Source: Thermoplasmata archaeon (GTDB lineage: Archaea; Thermoplasmatota; Thermoplasmata; Lutacidiplasmatales; UBA184). From it: a stretch of 64,000 bases of DNA. Positions 1-8,009 of the stretch are shown here, one piece after another (the stretch's first letter is position 1; every line of letters begins with the position of its first letter). The stretch covers positions 30,852 through 94,851 of the forward strand of contig DAHXNZ010000004.1 of assembly GCA_027365105.1 (NCBI GenBank), given 5' to 3'. Under the pieces are notes generated by a model. It was not told where the DNA came from. It did not search any database and was given only the letters and a program-made list of their open reading frames with translations. The position numbers and the translations under genes are program-made.

Positions 1-252
1 GGATCGATGGAGGCCGAGCATGTGTCGTGAGTGCGTGGGAAGAAGCGATTTGCAGGAGACGAGCTCAGGGGTAGAGAGCCCGTGGTGTAGGGATTGCCAT
101 CACTGGATTGGCGACGCTCCTGCGCCGCCTCCGCGAACCGTCGTTCGGAGGCGTCCGTTTCAAGTTCTTCCTCCTGAACCAAGTGGGTCGTACGTCATCG
201 GCGGTTGCCACTGTGAATGTAGGGGGAGCTCGGTGGTCTTCCGAATTCCATC

Positions 253-573
253 GTGAACGTAGACATGTGCGACGCGTGCCTTCCGCTGGACGAGGAGGAT
301 CCCTGCCTATGCGATTGTCGCCTCTTCTTCGATGTCTGGGACCCGACCGTGGGGACCCACGTCATGGTCTGCGTCGGTGCCGAGTCGAGGAGGACCCCGG
401 GACGACCTGGGATTGGCTGTTACTGCGACCACCGCGCCATCTGGACGGACGAGACTACTGCTGAGCACTTCGGAGCGGGGATTCTCACTCCCAGAACTAT
501 TCAGCACGACAAGGACCAGCCACGAATTCCCGGGCCGCTGCTGATTCCACCCAGGCCGGGGGAGGTAAGCTGA
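253..573 (+). CDS. Hypothetical cysteine-rich acidic protein
   Basis: This is a 106-residue open frame with a GTG start; an in-frame ATG at 265 is an alternative. The N-terminal half is acidic and rich in cysteines, with a CxxC and a CxC within the first 25 residues and a further CYC near residue 57. That arrangement could bind zinc. The C-terminal third is proline-rich and low in information, as a read-through GC-rich frame would be. I do not recognise a family, no TATA element sits at the expected distance, and overlapping frames are also open here. Bases 1-252 and 574-695 hold nothing I can support. Confidence 0.25.
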   Translation: MNVDMCDACLPLDEEDPCLCDCRLFFDVWDPTVGTHVMVCVGAESRRTPGRPGIGCYCDHRAIWTDETTAEHFGAGILTPRTIQHDKDQPRIPGPLLIPPRPGEVS

Positions 574-695
574 TCGATGGCGTTTCCGCGTCTCTCGGCA
601 ACGTCGAACGACCCAGGGGGAGCTCTTCGGACCGTCAACGAAGCGCAGCCCGACAGGTTCCTCGTATTGGCGCGAGAGTTCGGGGGAGTCGAACT

Positions 696-1262
696 ATGAC
701 CGACCTGCCGACCCGCCCCGCGCTGCGCGCCGCGGTGTATGCACGGGTGTCCCGACAGGACGAGGTCGGGATCCTCGAGAACCAAGTGCGTGACCTTCGG
801 GACCTCGCCGCTCGGAACGGCTACGTCGTGACCCGGGAGTACGTAGAGATCGCTTCGGGGGCGGATGACGGGCGAACCCAACTCAACGCCCTTCTCCACG
901 ACGCGGCGCTCCTCCGGGGCCGACCGTGGGACGTGGTTCTCTTCCGCTCCCTGAGCCGAATGACACGGACAGGGACGCTCGGCGCGCTGGATCTGCTACG
1001 ACGGCTCGATTCCTACGGGGTCCAGTGGCGGTTCTTGGAGACTCCCATGCTCGATTCCACCAGCGACACCCCGGCGCTCGTCCGAAACGTGATGCTCACC
1101 CTAATCGCGGAGCTCGACCGGGACTACCGGGAACGCATTTCCAAGGCCACCCGGGCCGCGTTTGAGCGCAAGAAGGCCTTGGCCAAGGGTCGGGGGGAAT
1201 CGGTTGTCTGGGGACGCCGGCGAAAGGCTACCCCCCTGCCGAACGAGGGCGCGACCGCCTAA
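696..1262 (+). CDS. Serine recombinase (resolvase/invertase family), short form
   Basis: A 188-residue protein with the resolvase catalytic domain. The nucleophile motif YARVSRQDE lies at residues 14-22, followed by an ENQVRDL helix. A central segment with LFRSLSRMTR corresponds to the LDRLSR arginine region, and a helix with AELDRDYRERI matches the E-helix of the family. After this helix only about 35 basic residues remain, so the DNA-binding domain is short or degenerate. Family members cut and rejoin DNA through a phosphoserine link to resolve or invert segments or move elements. It lies 280 bases upstream of an IS66-type transposase, but IS66 elements do not normally carry a resolvase, so it may be a remnant of another element. 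The call is firm; its activity is uncertain. Confidence 0.85.
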   Translation: MTDLPTRPALRAAVYARVSRQDEVGILENQVRDLRDLAARNGYVVTREYVEIASGADDGRTQLNALLHDAALLRGRPWDVVLFRSLSRMTRTGTLGALDLLRRLDSYGVQWRFLETPMLDSTSDTPALVRNVMLTLIAELDRDYRERISKATRAAFERKKALAKGRGESVVWGRRRKATPLPNEGATA

Positions 1263-1465
1263 TCCCAAAGGGGGCGATTACGGTCCTGTAGGCTCCTCAA
1301 GTCGGGCCCTTTCAGAAAGGTTGGGCAACCCTTGAGCGCGTTGACGCATCCCCTCGGGATCCACGAGGGTCTGTTCCGCACGGTGGAGCGCGTCGCTCGC
1401 TACCGCCGCCTCTTGCTCCGCCCAGCTTGCGAAGGAGTGTAAGGACTCAGCTCCACGGCCCGGCT

Positions 1466-1487
1466 GAACGCGCGCGCACGCGCGTTC
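1466..1487. repeat. Perfect inverted repeat with alternating Pu-Py tract
   Basis: Nine-base arms GAACGCGCG and CGCGCGTTC flank a CGCA loop. Bases 1468-1485 alternate purine and pyrimidine without a break for 18 bases, the kind of tract that favours cruciform or Z-DNA. It lies 55 bases upstream of the IS66-type transposase start. Whether it belongs to the element end or is regulatory cannot be told from the sequence. Confidence 0.6.
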
Positions 1488-1525
1488 ACTTCGGCCGACA
1501 GTTCTAAATCTAGGGAGCCGTTCAG

Positions 1526-1545
1526 CCATCGCCCGAGAGCGATGG
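1526..1545 (+). promoter_or_regulatory. Hairpin covering the transposase start codon
   Basis: Arms CCATCGC (1526-1532) and GCGATGG (1539-1545) pair perfectly around a six-base loop, and the ATG at 1542 is inside the 3' arm. A TATA-like TTCTAAATC at about 1501-1509 predicts an element-owned transcript starting near 1530-1533, which would lack the 5' arm. Only read-through transcripts from outside would fold and hide the start. Other insertion sequences use this logic to limit expression from host promoters; here it is inferred. Confidence 0.5.
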
Positions 1546-3122
1546 CCCCTCGGGATCTTCGACTGCTACTCGCCCCGGAAGAACCGGACGACTCCATCGT
1601 TGTTTCGCGCAAGAAGGTCGCCGAGTTGCTGCGGCGATTGGAACGGCTCGATCAGACCGAGCACCAGCTCCGAGAAGCGCAGGAGGAAATCCGCCGCCTC
1701 CGCGAGGAGAAGGCCCGATCCAAAGAGAAGCGTGCCTCCCTGAAGGCCGCACTCGACAAACTACGGAGTTCCCTCTCCGTCCTCGGCACCGATGCGAAGA
1801 CCGCGGCCGCTGTGGGAGTGCCCTCGAGCCGCGTCTTCTTCCGGCAGACCCCTCCACCCCCGAAGGACCGGCGGCGAACCGGTGGCCAGCCCGGTCACCC
1901 GGGCGTGACCCGACCTCGGCCCACAGCGAACGCGCCTCCCAAGATGCTCGCGCTGAAGGAGTGCCCGAAGTGTACCCATCCGCTCGGCGAACCCGCCGAC
2001 TCGTGGAGCCGGCCCGTCACCGACCTCCCCGCTCCCGGCCTCGAGATCTTCGACCTCGAGGTGCTCCGCTACAAGTGCCCGGGCTGCGGGGAACGGGTCC
2101 ACGCGCCCATCCCCGAGGCGTACCGGGGCGACTTCGGTCCGCGCCTCAAGGCGTTCGTGGCCGAACTGCGGGTCCTCGGAATGCCGTTCGAGAAGATTGC
2201 GGAGCTGTTGCGGATGCGCTACGACCTCGAGGTGAGCGTGGCCTCCCTGATCGCGATGGAGGACGGGGTGGCCGAATCGCTGGACGAGACCTATCGGAGC
2301 CTCGGTGAGGAGTTGCGGGACGCCGAGCGGACCCCCTCGGCGCAGGGGGATGAGACGGGGATGCCGGTGCACGGGAAGACGGAGTGGCTGTGGGTGGGCA
2401 CGTCGCCGAACCTGACGGTCTACCACATCCTCGCCGGTCGGAGTGGCGAGGCGGCGGCGACGATGTGGGCCGGGTATCGGGGGAAGCTGACCCACGACGG
2501 ACTGGATTCGTACAACTCGCTGACGGAAGCCGAGCACCAGATGGATCTGGTGCATTCGAATCGTTGGCTTCAAAAAGTCGAGGCTGGCCACGGGATCCGG
2601 CCGAGGGGGTTGCTGAAGGAAGAGGGGCCGACCTACGAGCGGGCGGGGCGTCCTCCGAAGGAGTTCCTGCGGTTCGCGGCGGGGGTACGGTCACGGTTGC
2701 GAGCCGAGGTTCGGTGGGTCGAGCGGTATCCGAAGGCCACGCCCGAAGCCCGGGAGCGTCGGTATGCTCGGGCGGTTCGATCGATGGGTCGGTTCCTGGC
2801 GAAGGGGTGGCGGGACGAGGATGCAGCGCGGATCGCGGACGAACTGGGTCAGCGGCTCGAGACGTTGTTCACCTTCGTTCGACGGCCCGGGGTGTCGTGG
2901 AACTCGAACGAGGCGGAACGCGAAGTGAGGGTCGCGGTCGTCCATCGGAAGATCAGCGGAGGTCGGAGGACAGCACGGGGGGCGTGGGTCCTCGAGCGAC
3001 TGTTGACGGTGTGGAGGACCTGTGCCAAGCGCCAGATACAGTTCTGGGGGATTGTGGGTGAGCGACTCGGAGCCCTGCCTCAGGCCGGGGTAGGTCCTCC
3101 GTCAGCCGGGCCAGCGAGCTGA
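1542..3122 (+). CDS. IS66-family transposase (TnpC-like, single ORF)
   Basis: A 526-residue DDE transposase. Residues 25-80 form a coiled coil, as in the IS66 N-terminal leucine-zipper region. Next come a proline/glycine-rich GGQPGHPG segment and a zinc finger with CPKC at 141-144 and CPGC at 179-182. The catalytic core shows QGDETGMPV (first Asp), HDGLDSYN (second Asp) and the conserved NSNEAEREVR block with the catalytic Glu, followed by ISGGRRT. The length is normal for IS66. The accessory tnpA and tnpB ORFs of classic IS66 are absent, as in the single-ORF (ISBst12-like) subgroup. The frame is intact, so the element may be active. Terminal inverted repeats could not be located by eye, so the element ends are undefined. 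Confidence 0.92.
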   Translation: MAPRDLRLLLAPEEPDDSIVVSRKKVAELLRRLERLDQTEHQLREAQEEIRRLREEKARSKEKRASLKAALDKLRSSLSVLGTDAKTAAAVGVPSSRVFFRQTPPPPKDRRRTGGQPGHPGVTRPRPTANAPPKMLALKECPKCTHPLGEPADSWSRPVTDLPAPGLEIFDLEVLRYKCPGCGERVHAPIPEAYRGDFGPRLKAFVAELRVLGMPFEKIAELLRMRYDLEVSVASLIAMEDGVAESLDETYRSLGEELRDAERTPSAQGDETGMPVHGKTEWLWVGTSPNLTVYHILAGRSGEAAATMWAGYRGKLTHDGLDSYNSLTEAEHQMDLVHSNRWLQKVEAGHGIRPRGLLKEEGPTYERAGRPPKEFLRFAAGVRSRLRAEVRWVERYPKATPEARERRYARAVRSMGRFLAKGWRDEDAARIADELGQRLETLFTFVRRPGVSWNSNEAEREVRVAVVHRKISGGRRTARGAWVLERLLTVWRTCAKRQIQFWGIVGERLGALPQAGVGPPSAGPAS

Positions 3123-3496
3123 GTCCTGACGAAGGAGTTCTTGTCAGCCCAGCGAAAGTCGAGCCAGTTCTTGGCCATCCAATGCTCCAAGCGCATGAGC
3201 TTGACCACGCGTGCCCCAGGTGGGATTCGACCTCCGCTCCCCTGTTCGGGGGCGGACTCGGCTCCGACCAACATCCATTCCAACACCGTCACAACTTCGA
3301 GGTGGAGCGACCGAGCATTAGGTCTTCGGTCCCCAGCTTAGCGGGATGATGAGGCGGGCTGGGCCGTTACGGGTTGTGCAACTCTTCGGGGCTCTTCCAT
3401 TAAGGGAACTGAGGAGCAAGGGAGCCACAAGACCCGACAGCACAACAGGTCGGCGCCTCCTGTAGGATTATCTACGGTGTAACCGATGCGTGTCCA
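3123..3496. other. Intergenic region after the transposase
   Basis: I see no convincing gene here. A minus-strand frame (3080-3292) overlaps the transposase 3' end and has no recognisable domain. A TATA-like GATTATC at about 3466-3473 lies 25 bases before the ATG at 3497 and is a plausible promoter for the next gene. The right end of the IS66 element probably falls in this stretch. Confidence 0.4.
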
Positions 3497-3976
3497 ATGG
3501 CAGAAAGGCGCGTAATCTCTGAACTTGAGTACGAGTCGAGAGTGACCCGTGCGGGACTCTGGGCCCTCGCTGGCGTGCTTCTCCTTGCGATGGGGGCACT
3601 TCTCCAGTATCTTGCCGGCCCGATCAGTTCCGAAACCTGCTACGGGTATGGTTATCCGACTATCTCGCAGTGGGTATGTTCGTTCACATACGAGACCTCT
3701 TCAATGACGAGTCTCTCGGGGTTCGGTTTCATACTATTGCTGATAGCGCTGGTCCAGTGGGTCAGAGTGGACAGGTACTGCCAAGTGGTTCGACCTTTCG
3801 ACCATCAGGCGGAGCCCCCCGAACCGTCCGGGCCAAATGCGGGGCAACAGGCTCCACAATCTCCGATGGCCCCAACGGATTCATTCTGCCCTTCGTGCGG
3901 GTCACGTTGCGCGCCGGGTAGCTCCTTTTGTTCAAGCTGTGGCCACGAGGTCGGGAGACCCGCCGACGAGCTCTGA
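3497..3976 (+). CDS. Membrane protein with C-terminal zinc ribbon
   Basis: A 159-residue protein with two predicted transmembrane segments, at about residues 20-42 and 73-92. Between them is a short loop with two cysteines (ETCYGYG and WVCSF) that could form a disulfide if extracytoplasmic. A proline-rich linker leads to a zinc ribbon at residues 131-151 with the spacing CPSC...CSSC. The fold predicts a small membrane-anchored protein with a cytoplasmic zinc ribbon. No specific function can be assigned. A TATA-like element 25 bases upstream supports a leaderless transcript from this ATG. The next gene, on the opposite strand, has the same general plan. Confidence 0.7.
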   Translation: MAERRVISELEYESRVTRAGLWALAGVLLLAMGALLQYLAGPISSETCYGYGYPTISQWVCSFTYETSSMTSLSGFGFILLLIALVQWVRVDRYCQVVRPFDHQAEPPEPSGPNAGQQAPQSPMAPTDSFCPSCGSRCAPGSSFCSSCGHEVGRPADEL

Positions 3977-4140
3977 TTGAGCTAGGGCGACTTCCAGACC
4001 TGTACCAGCGTCCCGCAAGTCGGTCTCCCCCTCGCCGAGCGAAACCGGTCATGCGGAAAACGGTCTCGAGGGGCTCGGCGGTCGCAGGCGCTGGATGGGA
4101 CACCCACCAGGCAGTAATGCGCATTAGGTCCAAGGCTCAG

Positions 4141-5115
4141 TCAGGCGGGTAGCTTCTTACCACAACCTACACAAAATGAATGGCCAGGCGAGGTCTGGGT
4201 GCCGCAATAGGGACAGTACTTCAGGGCTGTCGTCGGGGAAATGGCGGGGACCGCCGAGTAGATGTCAGCATACGTCTGGCTTGGAAGGGATTTGCCGCCT
4301 TCCAATGGGGACATCCCCGGAGCGCTGGGCGTGTGCGTTTCCGGCACGACGGCCGGTGGTGGGCTTACAGATGGGGAGTGTGGAGCTTGGGCTGATCGAG
4401 CGGCCCGCTTGACTTCGACGAGTCGAAGGAGGCGAGCCCGGGAGACCATCTGAAATGCTTCCTTCGCCACCGCCTCCGAGCCCATGTCAAACTCAACCCC
4501 GTTCACCTGGATGAGGTGTCTTTCTGAGCCTGGGGTCGGAATGGGGATCAGTGCGACAACGATGAGGCCACCAGACTTTGTCCGAGTCAGCAACTTCAGT
4601 TCGGTGATCGATTCGAGCGGCCACCCGAGCCAATGAGCAGCGTTCCTAGCTCGTCGTTTCGGCGGGTCTGACCTGTACAGGAAGCGCTGGTTCGTAACGA
4701 TGATGCTGGGCAGTTGCTTTGTGTCCGTATAGAAGGCGGCAGGAAGTTCGCCGGCGGAAAGGGCTACGGCCGTCGCGACAGCGGATGGTAGGGAAACTCG
4801 GGGGAGGGATGGCAATCGACCCAGTGGCGTCGTCGTCACATTATCCCCCTGACCATCTTTTGGGACGGCATTCATCGGATTGGCTGGAGTCCGCCTCACA
4901 AGCCGGATGACTCCGACCACTAGGGCCACCCCAATTCCCGCGATTATGAGCAGACCAGCGACTATTAGCAGAGTTGTAAGACCGCCAGCTGTCGTCTGCC
5001 CGGGAAGTAGTCTTCCAGCGATCCCCACACCAAACACCACCGCGCCAGTCAGCGTGAGGGCAAGCACAACCTTCCCGGCTCCAAGCGGCTCAACTGCCCA
5101 CTCGGGTCTATTCAT
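4141..5115 (-). CDS. Membrane protein, PH-like domain plus zinc ribbon
   Basis: I chose the ATG at 5115 (MNRPEW) over the one four codons upstream because a TATA-like GTCAAAG lies 26 bases before it. The 324-residue product has two transmembrane helices (about residues 14-35 and 47-70). A soluble region about residues 115-230 follows, with ELPAAFYTDTKQLPSIIVTNQRFLYRSD, reminiscent of bacterial PH-like (bPH) domains that begin with a 'vTnqRv' strand. A proline-rich linker precedes a C-terminal zinc ribbon, CPYC...CVGC. Prokaryotic bPH membrane proteins are often of unknown function. It converges on the preceding zinc-ribbon membrane gene. Confidence 0.65.
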   Translation of the reverse strand: MNRPEWAVEPLGAGKVVLALTLTGAVVFGVGIAGRLLPGQTTAGGLTTLLIVAGLLIIAGIGVALVVGVIRLVRRTPANPMNAVPKDGQGDNVTTTPLGRLPSLPRVSLPSAVATAVALSAGELPAAFYTDTKQLPSIIVTNQRFLYRSDPPKRRARNAAHWLGWPLESITELKLLTRTKSGGLIVVALIPIPTPGSERHLIQVNGVEFDMGSEAVAKEAFQMVSRARLLRLVEVKRAARSAQAPHSPSVSPPPAVVPETHTPSAPGMSPLEGGKSLPSQTYADIYSAVPAISPTTALKYCPYCGTQTSPGHSFCVGCGKKLPA

Positions 5116-5209
5116 CTCCCTCCCCATTTGTCAGGCCCTTTGACCCGTGTCCGGGGAATGTCTTGATTGGCAGCTTATGCCCGTCTGGAAACAACTGACC
5201 TCACAGATT

Positions 5210-5404
5210 TTATGGCGCCCTCTGCCGAAACAGTGTTCGTCGAGTCGTTCGGTCATATCCTGCTGAGACCCTGAGCATGAGCCCACATTTCTGGCACCGT
5301 GCTCGACCCCGAATATCGGGCTTTCCGTCAACGGAACCATGCCGCATACAGTGCCCCTTGAGGACGTGTTCAGAAGCCACACGCACAAGGTCGACGTGAG
5401 CCAT
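5210..5404 (-). CDS. Mini zinc-binding protein (64 residues)
   Basis: A longer upstream start is possible at 5458. I chose the ATG at 5404 because TAGGAGGGGAAGTAACG directly precedes it, one of the few clear Shine-Dalgarno sequences in this window. The protein reads MAHVDLVRVASEHV, then a potential zinc site C-MRH...CQKC around residues 19-40, then a basic C-terminal tail. Such mini-ribbons often bind nucleic acid. No family is recognised. It is divergent from the toxin-antitoxin genes just downstream and about 95 bases from the start of the zinc-ribbon membrane gene. Confidence 0.5.
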   Translation of the reverse strand: MAHVDLVRVASEHVLKGHCMRHGSVDGKPDIRGRARCQKCGLMLRVSAGYDRTTRRTLFRQRAP

Positions 5405-5564
5405 CGTTACTTCCCCTCCTAGGTAACTGGGCCTGTCAGATAAGAGCTTCGAGGGCAATCACAACCTGTGGATCGAGAAGGGCGGTACGCAAGCGACGAC
5501 GCTGGACCTACCCATCGCCTTCAAATAGTCGTGTCGGGGGTTGTACGGGTGTCGTGCCTATGTC

Positions 5565-6128
5565 ATGTCGGTAAAGCCCGCGAGCGAACCTGAGCGGACG
5601 ACGATCAAGGACCTCATCGTCTACCTAGCGAAGAGGACGAAGCTCAACGCCACCCGGGTTCAGAAACTGGTCTACCTGATCGAGGCTGAGTACGCGGACA
5701 AGCGCGGTCGGAAGCTCCTTCCGTTCCAGTACTACTACGACCACTTCGGGATGAACTCGGTTCAACTCGAAAATCGTGTTCTCGATATCGCCCGGTCCAA
5801 GGACCCTCCTTTCACTGCCGAATTCAGGAACCGGGACGGCGGGGTTGGGTTCGATCTCAAGCTCAGCGCGGGAGTCCCTGACCCGACCCTCCCTCCTGGC
5901 GTCAAGGCCGCTGTTGATTACGTCCTGAAGGAGTACGCTGGAATTGGCGGGACGATTCCGCTGGCGAGGGCCGCGAAACAGACGCTGCCCTTCTGGGGGA
6001 CCGAGCGAGGCGCGAAGGTCGACTGGAGCATCCTAACGAATCCGAACCTCCGAGGTGACTGTACTGATAAACTGAGCGAAAAGGGGCGGAAGCGACTCCA
6101 AGAGGCTCTGGCCGTCGCCAGCAAGTGA
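5565..6128 (+). CDS. Panacea/SocA-like antitoxin
   Basis: I chose the ATG at 5565 because the longer form needs a TTG. The 187-residue protein carries the Panacea/SocA (DUF4065-like) signature: an N-terminal helix with TTIKDLIVYLAKRTK, then KLVYLIEAEYADKRGRKLLPFQYYYDHFGMNS at residues 34-65. The C-terminal half has a short winged-helix-like region. SocA-type proteins were first seen as proteolytic adaptors and antitoxins, and the Panacea domain is known as an antitoxin module that pairs with many unrelated toxins. A small basic ORF follows after 21 bases, the usual toxin-antitoxin arrangement. A TATA-like TTCAAATAG lies at 5519-5527. The family call is good; the pairing is inferred. Confidence 0.75.
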   Translation: MSVKPASEPERTTIKDLIVYLAKRTKLNATRVQKLVYLIEAEYADKRGRKLLPFQYYYDHFGMNSVQLENRVLDIARSKDPPFTAEFRNRDGGVGFDLKLSAGVPDPTLPPGVKAAVDYVLKEYAGIGGTIPLARAAKQTLPFWGTERGAKVDWSILTNPNLRGDCTDKLSEKGRKRLQEALAVASK

Positions 6129-6149
6129 GCAGGCGGGGACCAAAGCTGA

Positions 6150-6440
6150 ATGCGTGTAATCAGCCTTAGTAATCCTCCGTACACGAAGCGGGATAACGAA
6201 TACTACGAGGACAAGAAGTCAGATTGGGTCGGGCACGACTCAAAGGCAAGGCAGATAGTCGACGGCATGGAGGCGCGGATTCTGAGGACCCCGTCCGCTA
6301 TTGGCAAGGCGTCCGTCGAGCCGAAGGATACCCGCCACGTTCACGTCGGTGCGCACGGGGTCCTATGGTGGAAAATCCACAAGGCGGCCCTCGAGGTCGA
6401 GTTCATCGACATCGGCCACTGGGACGCGTTCTTTGCGTAG
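6150..6440 (+). CDS. Putative toxin, RelE/ParE-like
   Basis: A 96-residue protein encoded directly downstream of the Panacea-type gene. The C-terminal third, about residues 63-96, reads HVHVGAHGVLWWKIHKAALEVEFIDIGHWDAFF. This resembles the closing strands of RelE/ParE ribonuclease/gyrase toxins, where a 'GxxRvlYxi' strand is followed by a 'v.I..IGHR..vY' strand. The N-terminal part is rich in charged residues, as in the helical hairpin of that fold. RelE toxins cut ribosome-bound mRNA and ParE toxins poison gyrase; which applies here cannot be told. The weak point is that the conserved catalytic Arg/His/Tyr set is not clearly visible. The position and small size are the best support for a toxin role. 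Confidence 0.5.
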   Translation: MRVISLSNPPYTKRDNEYYEDKKSDWVGHDSKARQIVDGMEARILRTPSAIGKASVEPKDTRHVHVGAHGVLWWKIHKAALEVEFIDIGHWDAFFA

Positions 6441-6580
6441 CGTATTCGTTTGGCCAATTACCAGCCCCTCAGGCAAGGTCGCCCATGACCGGGTAGCGGA
6501 GGTCGGAGAAGTAACGCGTTCTGTCGCATTTGGTCGGAATCCACCTGCGCCAGGCTTGATGTATTCGTTAACCGAGCCTA

Positions 6581-6610
6581 ACGCATCCCAGCACGGGCGT
6601 CTCCCTTGCC
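6581..6610 (+). repeat. Dispersed repeat, copy 1
   Basis: Thirty bases match 11121-11150 at 26 positions, including a 16-base identical core CGCATCCCAGCACGGG followed by a shared GTCTCC. The copies lie 4.5 kb apart in the same orientation and bracket the decayed IS630 transposase and the surface-protein gene. They may be remnants of one mobile element end. Confidence 0.5.
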
Positions 6611-6682
6611 CAAGGTTGTGCCGGGATATTATTGCGCTTTGCTCTGAAACGTTCCGGTCCGCCTCGACTGTTGTGGGGAGCG

Positions 6683-7736
6683 GCGGTAGCGTGGGTTCCG
6701 AGTGGCGGATGAACGACGCCACGGCTTCGGGATGACCTTGCATCCAGCGTAGTTCCCGTTCCACACCCGCCCGGATCTCCTCACCGGGCTTCGGACACCA
6801 ATTCGCCGACCGTTGGTGCTTCATCACCCTCCGCACCGGTTCATCCGGATCCAGTCCCGGTGCCTACGGCGGGAATCACCGCGTCTCCGGACGCCTCCGG
6901 TGCTCCCACAGGAAGATCTTGACGTCTTTGCGTCGGGGATGGTCCCATTTGCCCCAGATCATTATCCCGCGGCCGGGCATCCCGGTCAGCAGCATCTCCA
7001 TGAACCCCAGAACCCGGGTCCAGTCGATGCTCTCCTCGGGGAGGTCAAAGACGAGCGCCCCATCGGGACTCACTGCCGGGATCAGGTTGAGCTTCGGGCG
7101 ATTCCCCTGCCGATACCGGATCTCCGGGCGACTGCCTGGGGAAGCCTAGGTCCGCCGTACGTTCGGGAACGACGGCGGACAGCTCTTCCCCATGAACAGG
7201 ATCGTGGCGCCCAAACGACGCGCCCGAACCGGGATCCTCGGCCCCTCCTCCTTCGTCCACCCCCGGATGTACGCCTCGTCCCGCTCCATGGCCCGCGGGG
7301 GGGACCTGCGCCGCGAACCCCATGGCCCGCAGCAGCCGCCACGCTCCCGACTCGGTATACTCCATCCCGAATTCGTCCCGGATGATCTCGGTCATCCGTT
7401 TCAGCGTCCAGTGGTCGGCCTCGTAGCCGTGAGTGCGCGCTCCTAGAGGAGGATCTTCTGGAGCGTTTGCCGTTGTTCCACCGTCAGCCGACGAGCGGGT
7501 CCGGGGTGGTTGTGCTCGCGCCACGATCGAGGACCTTCGGCGAGCCGTCACGTGTCCCAGACCCCGTCGGTTCGCCAGGCAACCCCGAGACAACGAGCCA
7601 CCTCGGCCCTGGAGACCCCGCGCCGAAGCCACCCGTAGGCCAGCCTCCGTCGCTCCTCGCGATCCGACACCAAACGGCGGTGACGCCTTCGGGCAGATCG
7701 AAACCTTCCACCGTTCCCCTTCCTGCGCGCCACCAC
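6683..7736 (-). pseudogene. Decayed IS630-family transposase
   Basis: Pieces of one IS630 transposase appear in order on the minus strand but in different frames. First is an N-terminal HTH (DREERRRLAYGWLRRGVSRAEVARCLGV). Then comes the second winged region (WTLKRMTEIIRDEFGMEYTESGAWRLLRAMGF), then a catalytic-core block in another frame (ATILFMGKSC, and later GRGIMIWGKWDHPRRKDV). Last is the C-terminal SFIRHSE motif. There are at least two frameshifts and one in-frame stop. Both recognisable catalytic Asp positions read Gly (FMGKS where FMDES is usual, IWGK where VWDG is usual). It cannot make an active enzyme. Confidence 0.8.
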
Positions 7737-7979
7737 GGGGATTGGCTCCGCTAGATGTGAGCATTACCACTCAGAGAGCCGTAACTGAGCCGGATTGTCG
7801 GTGGATGAGGGCTGGCTCTGTCGGGGTTTCGGATGACGGGTCGACGCCGCGACCTCACATCCCGGAGTTCGCCGAGCGAAATCCAGGGGAGTGGCTTGGA
7901 TCCGGTTCCGGACAGGACGGGGCCCGTGCCCATCGAGGCCTGACGAATCGATCTGACTCGAGGCTAAGCCGAAGACGTA

Positions 7980-7991
7980 CCTTATATATGG
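7980..7991 (+). promoter_or_regulatory. TATA promoter of the surface-protein gene
   Basis: CTTATATATGG is centred about 25 bases before the GTG at 8010, so transcription should begin at or within a base or two of the start codon. It is one of the strongest TATA boxes in the window and suggests high expression. Confidence 0.75.
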
Positions 7992-8009
7992 TAATTTTAC
8001 AACTTCGCC

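Noticed and set aside
3195-3250. tRNA-like T-arm (GGTCGAATCCC on the minus strand)
   Set aside because: One base is missing from the T loop and no matching acceptor stem, D arm or anticodon arm could be formed.
3080-3292. Minus-strand 70-residue frame past the transposase 3' end
   Set aside because: It overlaps the transposase, has no promoter signal at the start and no recognisable domain.
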